The translations under genes and the position numbers were made by a program. Below the pieces are notes generated by a model. The model saw only the letters and a program-made list of their open reading frames with translations, searched no databases and was not told where the DNA came from. A stretch of DNA of 28,991 bases from Deltaproteobacteria bacterium (GTDB lineage: Bacteria > Bdellovibrionota > JACOXK01): contig JACPKQ010000029.1 of the NCBI GenBank assembly GCA_016186995.1, positions 1 through 28,991 of the forward strand. The letters run 5' to 3'. Each line of letters starts with the position of its first letter. Position 1 is the first letter of the stretch. Shown here in pieces: positions 1-6,731 of the stretch.

Positions 1-23
1 GGGTTCGATTCCTCCCGGGGTCA
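1..23 (+). tRNA. 3' end of a tRNA cut by the window edge
   Basis: The window opens inside a T-arm. GGG followed by the seven-base loop TTCGATT (4-10) and CCTCC (11-15) gives the T-stem/loop. Bases 16-22 (CGGGGTC) would be the 3' strand of the acceptor stem and A23 the discriminator. CCA is not encoded; the next bases are AAA. The acceptor would begin GGCCCCG or GACCCCG, which resembles some tRNA-Glu genes, but the anticodon lies outside the window and identity cannot be set. Confidence 0.6.
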
Positions 24-53
24 AAATAATGTGCCCCACCCTCCGGGTGTACC

Positions 54-150
54 GCCTTCTCTAGGTTCGAACTTCGCTCTTAAGCTCGTTCTCACAAAGA
101 GAAGGTCTCCAGCTTGAGTTCTAAGGTTCAGTTGCTGCGTCATGCGCAGC
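54..150 (+). other. Short intergenic hairpins after the tRNA
   Basis: Two simple inverted repeats are visible. CCTTCTCT near 54-61 can pair with AGAGAAGG near 98-105, and GCTGCG (134-139) pairs perfectly with CGCAGC (145-150) around a TCATG loop. They may be a processing or termination structure for the tRNA transcript or remains of repeats. No coding sequence is convincing here. Confidence 0.3.
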
Positions 151-239
151 GAAAGATATAATTCGCGCTATACCCTTCGTTACACTCAGGGTGACAGAAT
201 TCGAATCCATGAGCGAGTTTAAATTCGTGTTCATGTGAA
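145..239 (+). repeat. Dispersed GATGAC-type repeat, locus 1
   Basis: Bases 145-196 match the reverse complement of 7764-7817 with only a few differences, including a 28-base identical run ending in CAGGGTGACA. The core CCCT-TCGTTACACTC-AGGG is a small hairpin. The tail CGTGTTCATGTGAAG (225-239) matches the reverse complement of the left end of the 7.7 kb copy. The unit abuts the hairpin element at 232-317. Confidence 0.75.
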
Positions 240-317
240 GATGGGCTGGAGGTTTTGAAGGGGAGGATCCACACCGGGCGGAGGGGCCCCTGAGGAACCT
301 CCAGGCCATCAAGAACC
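232..317 (+). repeat. Covarying palindromic element, copy A (minimal form)
   Basis: Bases 240-254 pair with 296-310 over 15 positions with one G-G mismatch; an inner GGGC (276-279)/GCCC (286-289) stem closes a six-base loop. The left flank ATGTGAAGATGG and right flank CCATCAAGAACC match the flanks of copies at 7.9 and 18.7 kb, but the stem sequence differs completely. GC content is far above the surroundings. It could act as an RNA structure or as a mobile palindrome; it shows no motif of SRP RNA, RNase P RNA or tmRNA. Confidence 0.6.
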
Positions 318-417
318 TAAGTATCGAAAAAATATCCTCCCTACTCAGAACCAAGGTCGAATAAACATGTGGATAACATCACATGTGCTCATCGCAACTC
401 CCTTCCTTTTTTCGCTG

Positions 418-445
418 TTGAAAAGGGAAGAAGAATAGTTATAAT
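418..445 (+). promoter_or_regulatory. Sigma-70-type promoter for the small coiled-coil gene
   Basis: TTGAAA (418-423), a 16-nt spacer and a perfect TATAAT (440-445). A start site about 7 nt downstream falls on the ATG at 452, so the transcript would be leaderless. No Shine-Dalgarno sequence lies before the ATG, which agrees. Confidence 0.7.
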
Positions 446-451
446 AAAATC

Positions 452-754
452 ATGTCCTCACGCAAAGAAGAATTTTTTGAATTCATTGAAAAAGCAAAGC
501 ACCTTCTTTTAGAAGGTAAAGAAGAGGTTTTGAAATCTTCAAAAATTGGAAAAATGCTTTTAGAAATTTCTGCTTCTAATCGCGAGAAAAACCAACTTTT
601 TAAAAAAATAGGTAAAGAAATTTATGAATCTGATTTAAAAGATTCAGCCTTACCAGACAGTATTCAGAAAAGCATTGTGAAGCTTAAAGAACTTGATGAA
701 AAGATTAAAGTTCAAGAAAATAAAATTTCAGATCTTAAAAAACAAGCAAAGTAA
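452..754 (+). CDS. Small coiled-coil protein of unknown function
   Basis: A 100-residue, very charged (Lys/Glu-rich), almost entirely helical protein without signal peptide or membrane segment. It has a heptad-like C-terminal half (about 68-98) and a central block with KKIGKEIYE (about 46-54). It resembles small cytosolic coiled-coil proteins common in deltaproteobacterial genomes, of the pattern 'helix - LGEKVYEL - helix', whose role is not known. A near-perfect promoter ends 7 nt before the ATG, supporting both the gene and this start. It converges on the methyltransferase gene that ends 34 bp downstream. Function cannot be assigned. Confidence 0.75.
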   Translation: MSSRKEEFFEFIEKAKHLLLEGKEEVLKSSKIGKMLLEISASNREKNQLFKKIGKEIYESDLKDSALPDSIQKSIVKLKELDEKIKVQENKISDLKKQAK

Positions 755-788
755 TATTTCTAAAATGGTTCTCAAATACCGTTTCCTT

Positions 789-1787
789 TTAAAATTTATG
801 AGCGTAGATGAGTGAAGCACGACGTGGAGCCCTGGGTTTGATTTCTGTTATTTTTTTAAATCCTGCACTGTGTAACCAATTTTGTATTTCTTTAAAACTA
901 TAACACCGGCCTTTGTCTGTATAGAGAAGCATAGAAATAGCAAAAAGAGCTCCGTCAAGGGGTTCTGTAAGATCATCATTCAGGACGTAATCTTGAATGA
1001 TGATCATGCCTCTGTGAGAAAGTGCATTGTACACTTTTTGAATGAGATTATTATTAGCTTCAGGACCCTCAATATGAATAATGTTTGAAAGAAGAGCTAC
1101 ATCATAATCGTGTGGAATAGGGTCTTTGCTATAATCAAGTGGCAAACATTGAATGCGATCTGTAAGTTGGTATTGTCTTATGATTTTTTTTGTGACTGAA
1201 AGAACAGAGGGTAAATCAAGAATAGTTGCGTGAAGCTTTGGGTTGTCTTTGCACAGTTGAATGGAGTAAGTACCAGGCCCACCACCGATATCAATAAGAT
1301 TTTGAGAGGTTGAAAGATCCAGTAATTTTGAAAACTGTGGGCTCAGGTAAGAAGAAATAGTGTGCATCGTGAGAGTAAAATCTTTAGCATAATCTTTATT
1401 TTTGGTGATAGAAGTAAGTGTTTTCAAAGGTTTTCCGGTTTTCAGTGTCTCATCCAAATGAATATAACCTTCCATCATGTCGCTTAAATGTTTAATGAGG
1501 AAACCTAGGTAATTTTTAGAAGTAGAAACAAGGTATTCTTTAGAAAAAGAGGTCAAAGAAAAAAAAGTTTTATGTTTTTTAAGAAGCCCTAAAGAAACAA
1601 GTGCATTACATAAAGTTTCAGAAGGCCCCGGCTTAAAATCAAGCAATTTAGAAAGTTCTTTAGAATTTAACCCACCTTCTGGAATGGTATCAAAAAGATC
1701 ATATTTTGTAGCTACGTGAATAATCCGGGCTTGTGTAAAGCCTCGCACAGTGTTTAAAAACTCAACCCGTGTTTGTTTTTGTGCCAT
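789..1787 (-). CDS. SAM-dependent O-methyltransferase, family 2 (acetylserotonin/hydroxyneurosporene type)
   Basis: A 332-residue protein with the two-part layout of family-2 O-methyltransferases. An N-terminal dimerisation/winged-helix region (about 1-95) precedes a Rossmann SAM-binding domain with motif I IDIGGGPGTYS (about 164-174), followed by the acidic strand end in TILDLPSVL. Members of this family methylate hydroxyls of small aromatic or polyketide-like molecules; here no biosynthetic cluster surrounds it, so the substrate is open. The start at MAQKQ is chosen over an upstream in-frame ATG because a TTGTCA/TACAAA promoter sits just before it and would place the mRNA start at or next to this ATG. 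It is divergent from the secreted protein at 1859, sharing the promoter region. Confidence 0.88.
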   Translation of the reverse strand: MAQKQTRVEFLNTVRGFTQARIIHVATKYDLFDTIPEGGLNSKELSKLLDFKPGPSETLCNALVSLGLLKKHKTFFSLTSFSKEYLVSTSKNYLGFLIKHLSDMMEGYIHLDETLKTGKPLKTLTSITKNKDYAKDFTLTMHTISSYLSPQFSKLLDLSTSQNLIDIGGGPGTYSIQLCKDNPKLHATILDLPSVLSVTKKIIRQYQLTDRIQCLPLDYSKDPIPHDYDVALLSNIIHIEGPEANNNLIQKVYNALSHRGMIIIQDYVLNDDLTEPLDGALFAISMLLYTDKGRCYSFKEIQNWLHSAGFKKITEIKPRAPRRASLIYAHKF

Positions 1788-1794
1788 AAAATTA

Positions 1795-1847
1795 TTTGTA
1801 CTCGAAAAAGGGCACATTTGACAATGGATTCCTAGAAAAGATAAACT
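1795..1847. promoter_or_regulatory. Divergent promoters with overlapping -35 boxes
   Basis: Forward: TTGACA (1818-1823), 18 nt, TAAACT (1842-1847), reading toward the secreted protein at 1859. Reverse: TTGTCA (1824-1819), 18 nt, TACAAA (1800-1795), reading toward the methyltransferase at 1787. The two -35 hexamers share five base pairs, so two polymerases could not occupy them together. Both predicted transcripts have no leader or one of a few bases. Confidence 0.6.
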
Positions 1848-1858
1848 TCAAAACTTAT

Positions 1859-2458
1859 ATGAAGACTCGTTTATTTATTTCAGTTTTTTGGTTTTTAGGT
1901 TTTTCTGTTCTCGAAGCTTTCCCCTTAACAACTTTTTTTATGGCTGATGTTGTGCGTGAAGTTGGAACAAGTAAAATAGAAGATCAAGATTATGGTGTTT
2001 TTGAAAAGGAAGGTCGATTTTGCAATCAAAAATGGATGTACACAACAGAAATGAAGGGCGCTTACTATGAACCAAAATTTGATTTTGGTCACAATGAGGA
2101 AATTTTTATAAAACTTAAAATTAAAGAGCTTTTTGTAGAAACTCTAGGTTCTTATCAGAGTGTATGGACATTGTGTCATGCTGCCGCAGGACAAGTGAAT
2201 GCTATTATTAAAAATGTAGATATTGATTTAACTCTTTTTATTTCAGAAGATGAAGAGGGTGTAACAAAATATACGCCTGAGTTTCACGAAATGAAAGTAG
2301 GAGAAATCGATATTTATAATCCAAATGCCCCCAAGTGGGTTGAACAATGGATGCTTAACTATATTAATCAAAACATGCCCACTCTTCTTCAAACAGATAT
2401 GAGTGCTAAAATTAAAGGTACTATCTTAAGAAAAATTATTGAAATTATAGAGCAATGA
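1859..2458 (+). CDS. Secreted (periplasmic) protein of unknown function
   Basis: A 199-residue product starting MKTRLFISVFWFLGF, a short basic start followed by a hydrophobic stretch (about 5-22) typical of a signal peptide. The in-frame start 63 bp upstream was rejected because it lies inside the promoter and would hide the signal sequence. The mature part is acidic, with two cysteines that could form a disulfide, and no motif I recognise. It converges on the sigma-54 activator gene, with about 31 bp between the stops. The only functional clue is export; pairing with the divergent methyltransferase may mean shared regulation. Confidence 0.75.
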   Translation: MKTRLFISVFWFLGFSVLEAFPLTTFFMADVVREVGTSKIEDQDYGVFEKEGRFCNQKWMYTTEMKGAYYEPKFDFGHNEEIFIKLKIKELFVETLGSYQSVWTLCHAAAGQVNAIIKNVDIDLTLFISEDEEGVTKYTPEFHEMKVGEIDIYNPNAPKWVEQWMLNYINQNMPTLLQTDMSAKIKGTILRKIIEIIEQ

Positions 2459-2489
2459 ATGTGCCGCAGCTGAGTGCTTTTTTAGCTAT

Positions 2490-3761
2490 TTATTCGTTGA
2501 TATTAATGTCGTAAGAAAGAAGTTTTCGATAAAGTGTAGATCTTGAAAGCCCAAGCTCTTCTGCTACTTTTGTTCTATTGCCTTGAAATTTTTGGAGTAA
2601 GCTTTTAATTTCTTTTTTCTCAATATTTTTTATTTTGTGTTCTTCAGTGAGCGATGTTCCTTTAAGTGTTTTCCATTCTGAAAGGCCAATAAGAGTGTTA
2701 GAACTTAAAGCGCTTAAATGAAAAATGGTATTTTTAAGCTCTCGAATATTTCCTTCCCAAGCGTGTGATTCAAGAAGTGGGATGAGAAGACGACTCATCT
2801 CTTTTCCTTTAAGTGATGCAAAATGTTGACTTAAAAGAGCAATATCTTCCCTCCGTTTCCGAAGTGGAGGAAGAATGAGTGGAAGAACATGAAGACGATA
2901 ATACAAATCTTCTCTAAAAGTTTTTTCTTCAACCCTGGTTTTTAAGTTTTGATGGGTTGCGGCGATAATTCGAATATGAACTTTTCTTTTTTCTTCACTT
3001 CCTACAGGAGTTATTTCTCCAGTTTCAAGAACCCTTAAAAGTTTGACTTGTTGAGAAAGAGGAAGCTCTGCAATTTCATCTAAAAAGAGAGTGCCTCCAT
3101 GTGCTAGTTCAAAAGCACCTTTTCGGTCTTCTCGAGCATCTGTGAAAGCGCCTTGTGTGTGCCCAAAAAGCTCTGATTCGATCAGTTCATAAGATATGGC
3201 CCCACAGTTAAGAGCTATAAAAGATCCTTTGAGGGAAGACTCTTGGTGAAGAGCATGAGCCACAAGTTCTTTTCCAGACCCTGTTTCGCCTTGGATAAGA
3301 ACCGGATCGGGAAGCACAGCAAAGTTTTGTATAAGTTCAAAAATTTCGTGCATTGTGGGAGAACGAGTTACAATACCGTGAAAAGCTTCATTTTTTTCTA
3401 ATATTTTTTTATGAGTGACTGTTTGTATTTCAACTTTAAGTCTGGTTTTACCTATTTCGATCACATTACTTTTAAGAAGTTTTGCTTTTTCAATTTTTTG
3501 TTTGTTAAGAAAAGATCCATTTGTACTTGTAAGATCTTCAATAAAATAGAAAGTACCATTTTTAGTAATTCTACAATGTTGTTTAGAAACAAACTCATCT
3601 TCGAGAGCAAGATCATTGCTTTTATGGCTTCCAATATGAAAAGGAAAATAAGTCAAAGGAATGATAGTGTTATTCAGATGAATGAAGAGTTTGTGTTTTT
3701 TGTGAGATTTTCTCAAGGAAAAGGTTTCAATAATTTTTGTTTTTTCTCTCATAGTCGTCAT
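2490..3761 (-). CDS. FHA-domain sigma-54-dependent transcriptional activator (enhancer-binding protein)
   Basis: 423 residues in three parts. An FHA phosphothreonine-binding domain (about 25-112) has HIGSHKSNDL and the SKQH and STNGSFLN motifs. The AAA+ sigma-54 activation domain (about 130-350) has Walker A GETGSGKE, Walker B GGTLFLDEI and the sigma-54 contact loop as GAFTDA instead of the usual GAFTGA. A Fis-type helix-turn-helix at the C-terminus (about 380-420) has GNRTKVAEELGLSRSTLYRK. The protein should activate RpoN promoters in response to Ser/Thr-kinase signalling; this class is abundant in Myxococcota-like bacteria. A short N-terminal tail REKTKII resembles the tail of the FHA-GGDEF protein at 18.9 kb. 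A perfect TTGACA lies upstream (3797-3792). No RpoN-type -24/-12 site was identified next to it. Confidence 0.93.
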   Translation of the reverse strand: MTTMREKTKIIETFSLRKSHKKHKLFIHLNNTIIPLTYFPFHIGSHKSNDLALEDEFVSKQHCRITKNGTFYFIEDLTSTNGSFLNKQKIEKAKLLKSNVIEIGKTRLKVEIQTVTHKKILEKNEAFHGIVTRSPTMHEIFELIQNFAVLPDPVLIQGETGSGKELVAHALHQESSLKGSFIALNCGAISYELIESELFGHTQGAFTDAREDRKGAFELAHGGTLFLDEIAELPLSQQVKLLRVLETGEITPVGSEEKRKVHIRIIAATHQNLKTRVEEKTFREDLYYRLHVLPLILPPLRKRREDIALLSQHFASLKGKEMSRLLIPLLESHAWEGNIRELKNTIFHLSALSSNTLIGLSEWKTLKGTSLTEEHKIKNIEKKEIKSLLQKFQGNRTKVAEELGLSRSTLYRKLLSYDININE

Positions 3762-3773
3762 GGCTCAAGAATA

Positions 3774-3797
3774 GATAAAAATAGACGACCATTGTCA
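3774..3797 (-). promoter_or_regulatory. Probable promoter of the FHA/sigma-54 activator
   Basis: TTGACA on the minus strand (3797-3792) matches the -35 consensus. The -10 is less clear: TCTATT at 17-nt spacing or TATTCT at 19-nt spacing. Either gives a leader of only a few bases before the ATG at 3761. Confidence 0.4.
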
Positions 3798-3812
3798 ACA
3801 TTTTAAGCATTC

Positions 3813-3841
3813 TTGCAAGTTAATAAGGTGTGAGCTAAAAG
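3813..3841 (+). promoter_or_regulatory. Possible nadB promoter
   Basis: TTGCAA (3813-3818), 17-nt spacer, TAAAAG (3836-3841). The predicted start site falls on the GTG at 3849. The same AAAAGG could instead serve as a Shine-Dalgarno sequence 6 nt before the GTG on a longer transcript; the two readings exclude each other. Confidence 0.35.
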
Positions 3842-3848
3842 GTATGTC

Positions 3849-5414
3849 GTGAGAATGGAGAAAGAAATACTCATTATTGGGTCAGGGATAGCAGGGCTTT
3901 TTTGCGCTCTGAAATTAGCTGAAAAAAACCACAAAATTATTTTGGTCACGAAAGAAAAAATAACAGAAACCGCCACTCATTATGCCCAGGGTGGAATTGC
4001 AGGAGTCGCCGGAGGAGAAGATTCTTTTGAGGCACATATTAACGATACTTTAAAATCAGGGGATGGATTGTGTCATGCTGACGTTGTTGAAACCATTATT
4101 CGTGAAGCTCCAGCTCAAATTCGAGAACTTGTTGATTTAGGAGTGGGGTTTACAAAAGATCACGGCAATTTTCATCTTACTCGTGAAGGAGGACATTCTT
4201 ATTCGCGAATTTATCACCACAAAGATGTAACGGGTCGAGAAATTCAAAGAGCTTTGACAGAGAAAGTAAAAAAACATCCACATATTCAGATTTTGGAAGA
4301 TCATATGGCCATTGATTTAATTGTCTCTCACAATCAATGTGTTGGATGTTATGTTTTAGATATTCATGGAGAAAAAGTAAAAACTATTTGTTCTTATGCA
4401 ACAATTCTTGCAACAGGGGGTGCAGGAAAGGTTTATCTTTACACATCAAACCCAGATATTGCGACAGGAGATGGTATTGCAATAGCAGCACGACGTGGTG
4501 CGCTCATTAAAAATATGGAATTTTTTCAGTTTCATCCAACCTGTCTTTTTCATAATAAAGCAAAATCTTTTCTTATTTCTGAAGCTGTACGTGGAGAGGG
4601 GGGTATTCTTAAACTTGCCGATGGAAGTACTTTTATGGGGAAATATCATCCTCAAAAGTCTTTAGCACCTCGTGACATTGTTGCACGTGCAATTGATTTT
4701 GAAATGAAAAAACGAGGGGATGAATGTGTTTATCTTGATATTTCTTTTAAACCAAAAAATTTTATTAAAAAAAGATTTCCTACTATTTATGAAAAACTTT
4801 TGAATTTTAACATCGATATGACCCAAGAACCTATTCCTGTTGTTCCTGCTGCACATTATTGTTGTGGAGGTATTCATACTAACTTAAATGCTCAAACAAG
4901 TATTGTTGGTCTCTATGCCATTGGGGAAACCGCTCACACAGGATTACATGGTGCTAATCGTTTGGCTTCTAATTCACTCATGGAAGCAGTGGTTATGGCA
5001 CATCGTGCATTTCAAAATGTGGATGTAGAGCTACAAGAACTTAAAACTTCTAACATTGATTCTGTAGCAGATTGGGATGAAGGAAAAGCAACGGATAGTG
5101 ATGAAATGGTTTTAGTAAGTCATATGTGGGATGAGATTCGACGTTTTATGTGGAATTATGTGGGTATTGTACGTTCTGATAAAAGACTTCAAAGAGCTTT
5201 GCATCGAATCAACCTTATTCAAGAAGAGATTAACCAGTATTATTGGAATTTTCGTGTGAATAAAGATTTGTTAGAATTGCGCAATATTGCTGTGGTTTCA
5301 AAACTTATTATTGAAAGCGCTTTAGGACGGCGAGAAAGCCGAGGACTTCATTATAATTTAGATTGTCCTAAACAAGTGAAAGACCCAGAAGATACGATTG
5401 TGACCTTGAAATAA
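3849..5414 (+). CDS. nadB: L-aspartate oxidase
   Basis: 521 residues, close to the usual length. It oxidises L-aspartate to iminoaspartate with FAD, the first step of de novo NAD synthesis. The N-terminal FAD-binding fold shows GSGIAGLFCAL (about 11-21), then the family signature HYAQGGIAG, the REGGHS/HHKDVTGREIQ block of the succinate dehydrogenase/aspartate oxidase superfamily, HPT in the capping region, and the GLHGANRLASNSLMEA block near the C-terminal side of the FAD domain. The start is a GTG with AAAAGG six bases upstream; an ATG two codons later is the alternative. nadA and nadC are not adjacent. It ends in a strong terminator stem that begins at the stop codon. Confidence 0.96.
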   Translation: MRMEKEILIIGSGIAGLFCALKLAEKNHKIILVTKEKITETATHYAQGGIAGVAGGEDSFEAHINDTLKSGDGLCHADVVETIIREAPAQIRELVDLGVGFTKDHGNFHLTREGGHSYSRIYHHKDVTGREIQRALTEKVKKHPHIQILEDHMAIDLIVSHNQCVGCYVLDIHGEKVKTICSYATILATGGAGKVYLYTSNPDIATGDGIAIAARRGALIKNMEFFQFHPTCLFHNKAKSFLISEAVRGEGGILKLADGSTFMGKYHPQKSLAPRDIVARAIDFEMKKRGDECVYLDISFKPKNFIKKRFPTIYEKLLNFNIDMTQEPIPVVPAAHYCCGGIHTNLNAQTSIVGLYAIGETAHTGLHGANRLASNSLMEAVVMAHRAFQNVDVELQELKTSNIDSVADWDEGKATDSDEMVLVSHMWDEIRRFMWNYVGIVRSDKRLQRALHRINLIQEEINQYYWNFRVNKDLLELRNIAVVSKLIIESALGRRESRGLHYNLDCPKQVKDPEDTIVTLK

Positions 5415-5476
5415 AAAGCCCACTTTGAACACCAAATCTCAGATCAAGTCTGGGATGACAGTATAAGTGGGCTTTT
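5414..5476. terminator. Bidirectional intrinsic terminator with a repeat in its loop
   Basis: AAAAGCCCACTT (5414-5425) and AAGTGGGCTTTT (5465-5476) form a perfect 12-bp stem flanked by A and T tracts on each side, suited to end nadB and the convergent histone gene. The loop is 39 nt, far too long for a normal terminator, and contains CTGGGATGACAG, a piece of the dispersed GATGAC repeat. It looks like a terminator whose loop received a repeat. Confidence 0.75.
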
Positions 5477-5498
5477 AAAAAATAAGTTGCGTGTAACT

Positions 5499-5675
5499 TT
5501 AGATGTCTTTTTCAGTCACTGTTTTTCTACCGTTAGCTTTGCAGCGATCGATAGCTTTATTAAGCAAATCAGCAACAGCTTTACTTAAAGCATCTACTGC
5601 TGTACCGCTTGTATTACATCCTTTTCCTTTGATGTAATCTTTCACTTTTGACTGAACAACCAAAATTTCTGCCAT
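5499..5675 (-). CDS. Bacterial histone (single histone-fold, Bdellovibrio Bd0055/HBb type)
   Basis: A 58-residue basic protein (11 Lys/Arg against 7 Asp/Glu) with the layout of a minimal histone fold. A short first helix (about 8-16) is followed by NTSG, a long second helix (about 24-47), the loop NGRKTVTEKDI and an end just at helix 3. R50, T52 and D57 align with the R52-T54 pair and D59 of archaeal HMfB, where the paired loop binds DNA and structures the fold. Bacterial histones of this size are known from Bdellovibrio, where one is a major chromatin protein; they dimerise and bind DNA. Two cysteines (C20, C45) are present. The start has a strong GGGAGGAG ribosome site. The 5' leader carries two palindromic repeats. 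Family assignment rests on motif reading. Confidence 0.88.
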   Translation of the reverse strand: MAEILVVQSKVKDYIKGKGCNTSGTAVDALSKAVADLLNKAIDRCKANGRKTVTEKDI

Positions 5676-5699
5676 AACTCCTCCCTTTCTTCGTTTTGT

Positions 5700-5786
5700 T
5701 GTATCACCCTCGCTTGGATGCGAGAATCTATCTCCCGTGTCATTCCCGCGCTAAGCGCAAGAATCTATTTTTTAAGATAGAATGAG
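5700..5786 (-). repeat. Two tandem palindromic repeats in the histone gene leader
   Basis: On the minus strand two similar units follow each other: GATTCTTGCGCTTAGCGCGG ending GAATGACAC, and GATTCTCGCATCCAAGCGAG ending GGTGATAC. Each has a short GC-rich hairpin and the G(A/G)(A/G)TGA(C/T)AC ending typical of the wider repeat family. They lie between any plausible promoter near 5790-5815 and the histone ATG, so they would be part of its mRNA leader. Confidence 0.65.
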
Positions 5787-5841
5787 TTTCCTATACACAA
5801 CGAAAATCTTAACAGAAATAAGGGGTTGGACAAGATTTTTT

Positions 5842-6444
5842 TTAGATATTACGCCCTAAGTCTCTATCTTCTTGAGTTGTATAGAAAATGTAGGCTATTG
5901 TTTGACCAGGTTGATTGGGGAATCGTGGACAAATGGCCCATCCAAATTGGAATCTGCAAAGAGGTGCTAAACCATTGCTTTGAAGTGCTGAAACACCTTG
6001 AGCAGGATTTCCGGTAAAGTATCCTTGGGCGCTCATATAAGCATGACCTAATTTTTGAACATTGTAAGGGTCGGGTCTTCCAGGTCTCCACAGGCCATAA
6101 GCTCTCACACCATTTGCATAGATACCGTAAAGTGGATAAGTAGCAGCAGATGGGGTATCCAGAACTCGACCTACAAAGATAAGGCCCTTACTTGTTTTAT
6201 CAGCATCAAATTCAAGTTCTGTCATGGTTTCAAGAATAGGAAATTCAACTGTATAGCCGTAACCATTCAGTGTTCTTGTCTCTTTTTCTAGTCTTTGGGC
6301 TAAAATAAGGGTATTTACAGGTGCATCTGCAAGCACGAGGTTATCTCGTGAGCTTCCATCGCTTGGACCTACTTGACCACATCCAAAAATAAACAAACTT
6401 CCTACAAATAAATTTAAAATTAATTTACTTTTCATATTTTTCAT
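5842..6444 (-). CDS. Lipoprotein of unknown function
   Basis: 200 residues beginning MKNMKSKLILN with a hydrophobic core and a lipobox IFGC that puts the acylated cysteine at C22. The mature protein is therefore anchored in a membrane, probably the outer one (the residues after the cysteine, GQ, carry no Asp avoidance signal). The rest shows no recognised domain; it is rich in Gly, Tyr and aromatic residues in the second half, with two further cysteines (in the LCRFQFGWAICPR stretch) that could form a disulfide. GAGAGG about 10 nt upstream may serve as ribosome site. It is transcribed in the same direction as the histone gene, but 166 bp of repeats separate them, so they are probably independent. 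Confidence 0.8.
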   Translation of the reverse strand: MKNMKSKLILNLFVGSLFIFGCGQVGPSDGSSRDNLVLADAPVNTLILAQRLEKETRTLNGYGYTVEFPILETMTELEFDADKTSKGLIFVGRVLDTPSAATYPLYGIYANGVRAYGLWRPGRPDPYNVQKLGHAYMSAQGYFTGNPAQGVSALQSNGLAPLCRFQFGWAICPRFPNQPGQTIAYIFYTTQEDRDLGRNI

Positions 6445-6731
6445 AACGGCACTTCCTCTCTGCTTTACTATTGTGCAATGCCCATACCAAAACGGATAAA
6501 TTTATAACTTATTGAAAATACTAGATTAATTTTATTTCTTGAGTTGGAGAGAATTTCAGAAAAAACTACTAAAATAGTAAAAAGAGTAAACACTTAATCT
6601 AAATAGTTGAGTAATTACAGGTATTTAAATTGATTTTTTAGAAAGAGTTCAGTTGATTAGTTTTTATACACTATTTGATGAGGCCAAGCCAGTTGATCTG
6701 TCCCACACGGAAATGCCCCCGAGGCAATAAT
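6445..6731. other. AT-rich intergenic stretch without a recognised gene
   Basis: About 290 bases between two reverse genes. I see no open frame with coding character, no tRNA and no repeat of the dispersed family. TGCC-CCCGA-GGCA (about 6714-6726) is a very short hairpin next to the stop of the baeRF-like gene. Promoter elements for the lipoprotein gene must lie in its left part but none is clear. Confidence 0.4.

Noticed and set aside
240-310. SRP RNA, 6S RNA, RNase P RNA or tmRNA
   Set aside because: The GC-rich hairpin invited the idea, and CCCCTGAG recalls 6S RNA, but the conserved SRP tetraloop/GGAAGG motif, the RNase P GAGGAAAGTCC box and tmRNA ends are missing, and its flanks match the repeat element at two other loci.
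121-354. 77-residue reverse reading frame
   Set aside because: It covers the dispersed repeat and the hairpin element; composition and lack of a ribosome site argue against a gene.
5826-6291. Forward reading frames over the lipoprotein gene
   Set aside because: They are antisense to a gene with a clear lipobox signal and show no family features.
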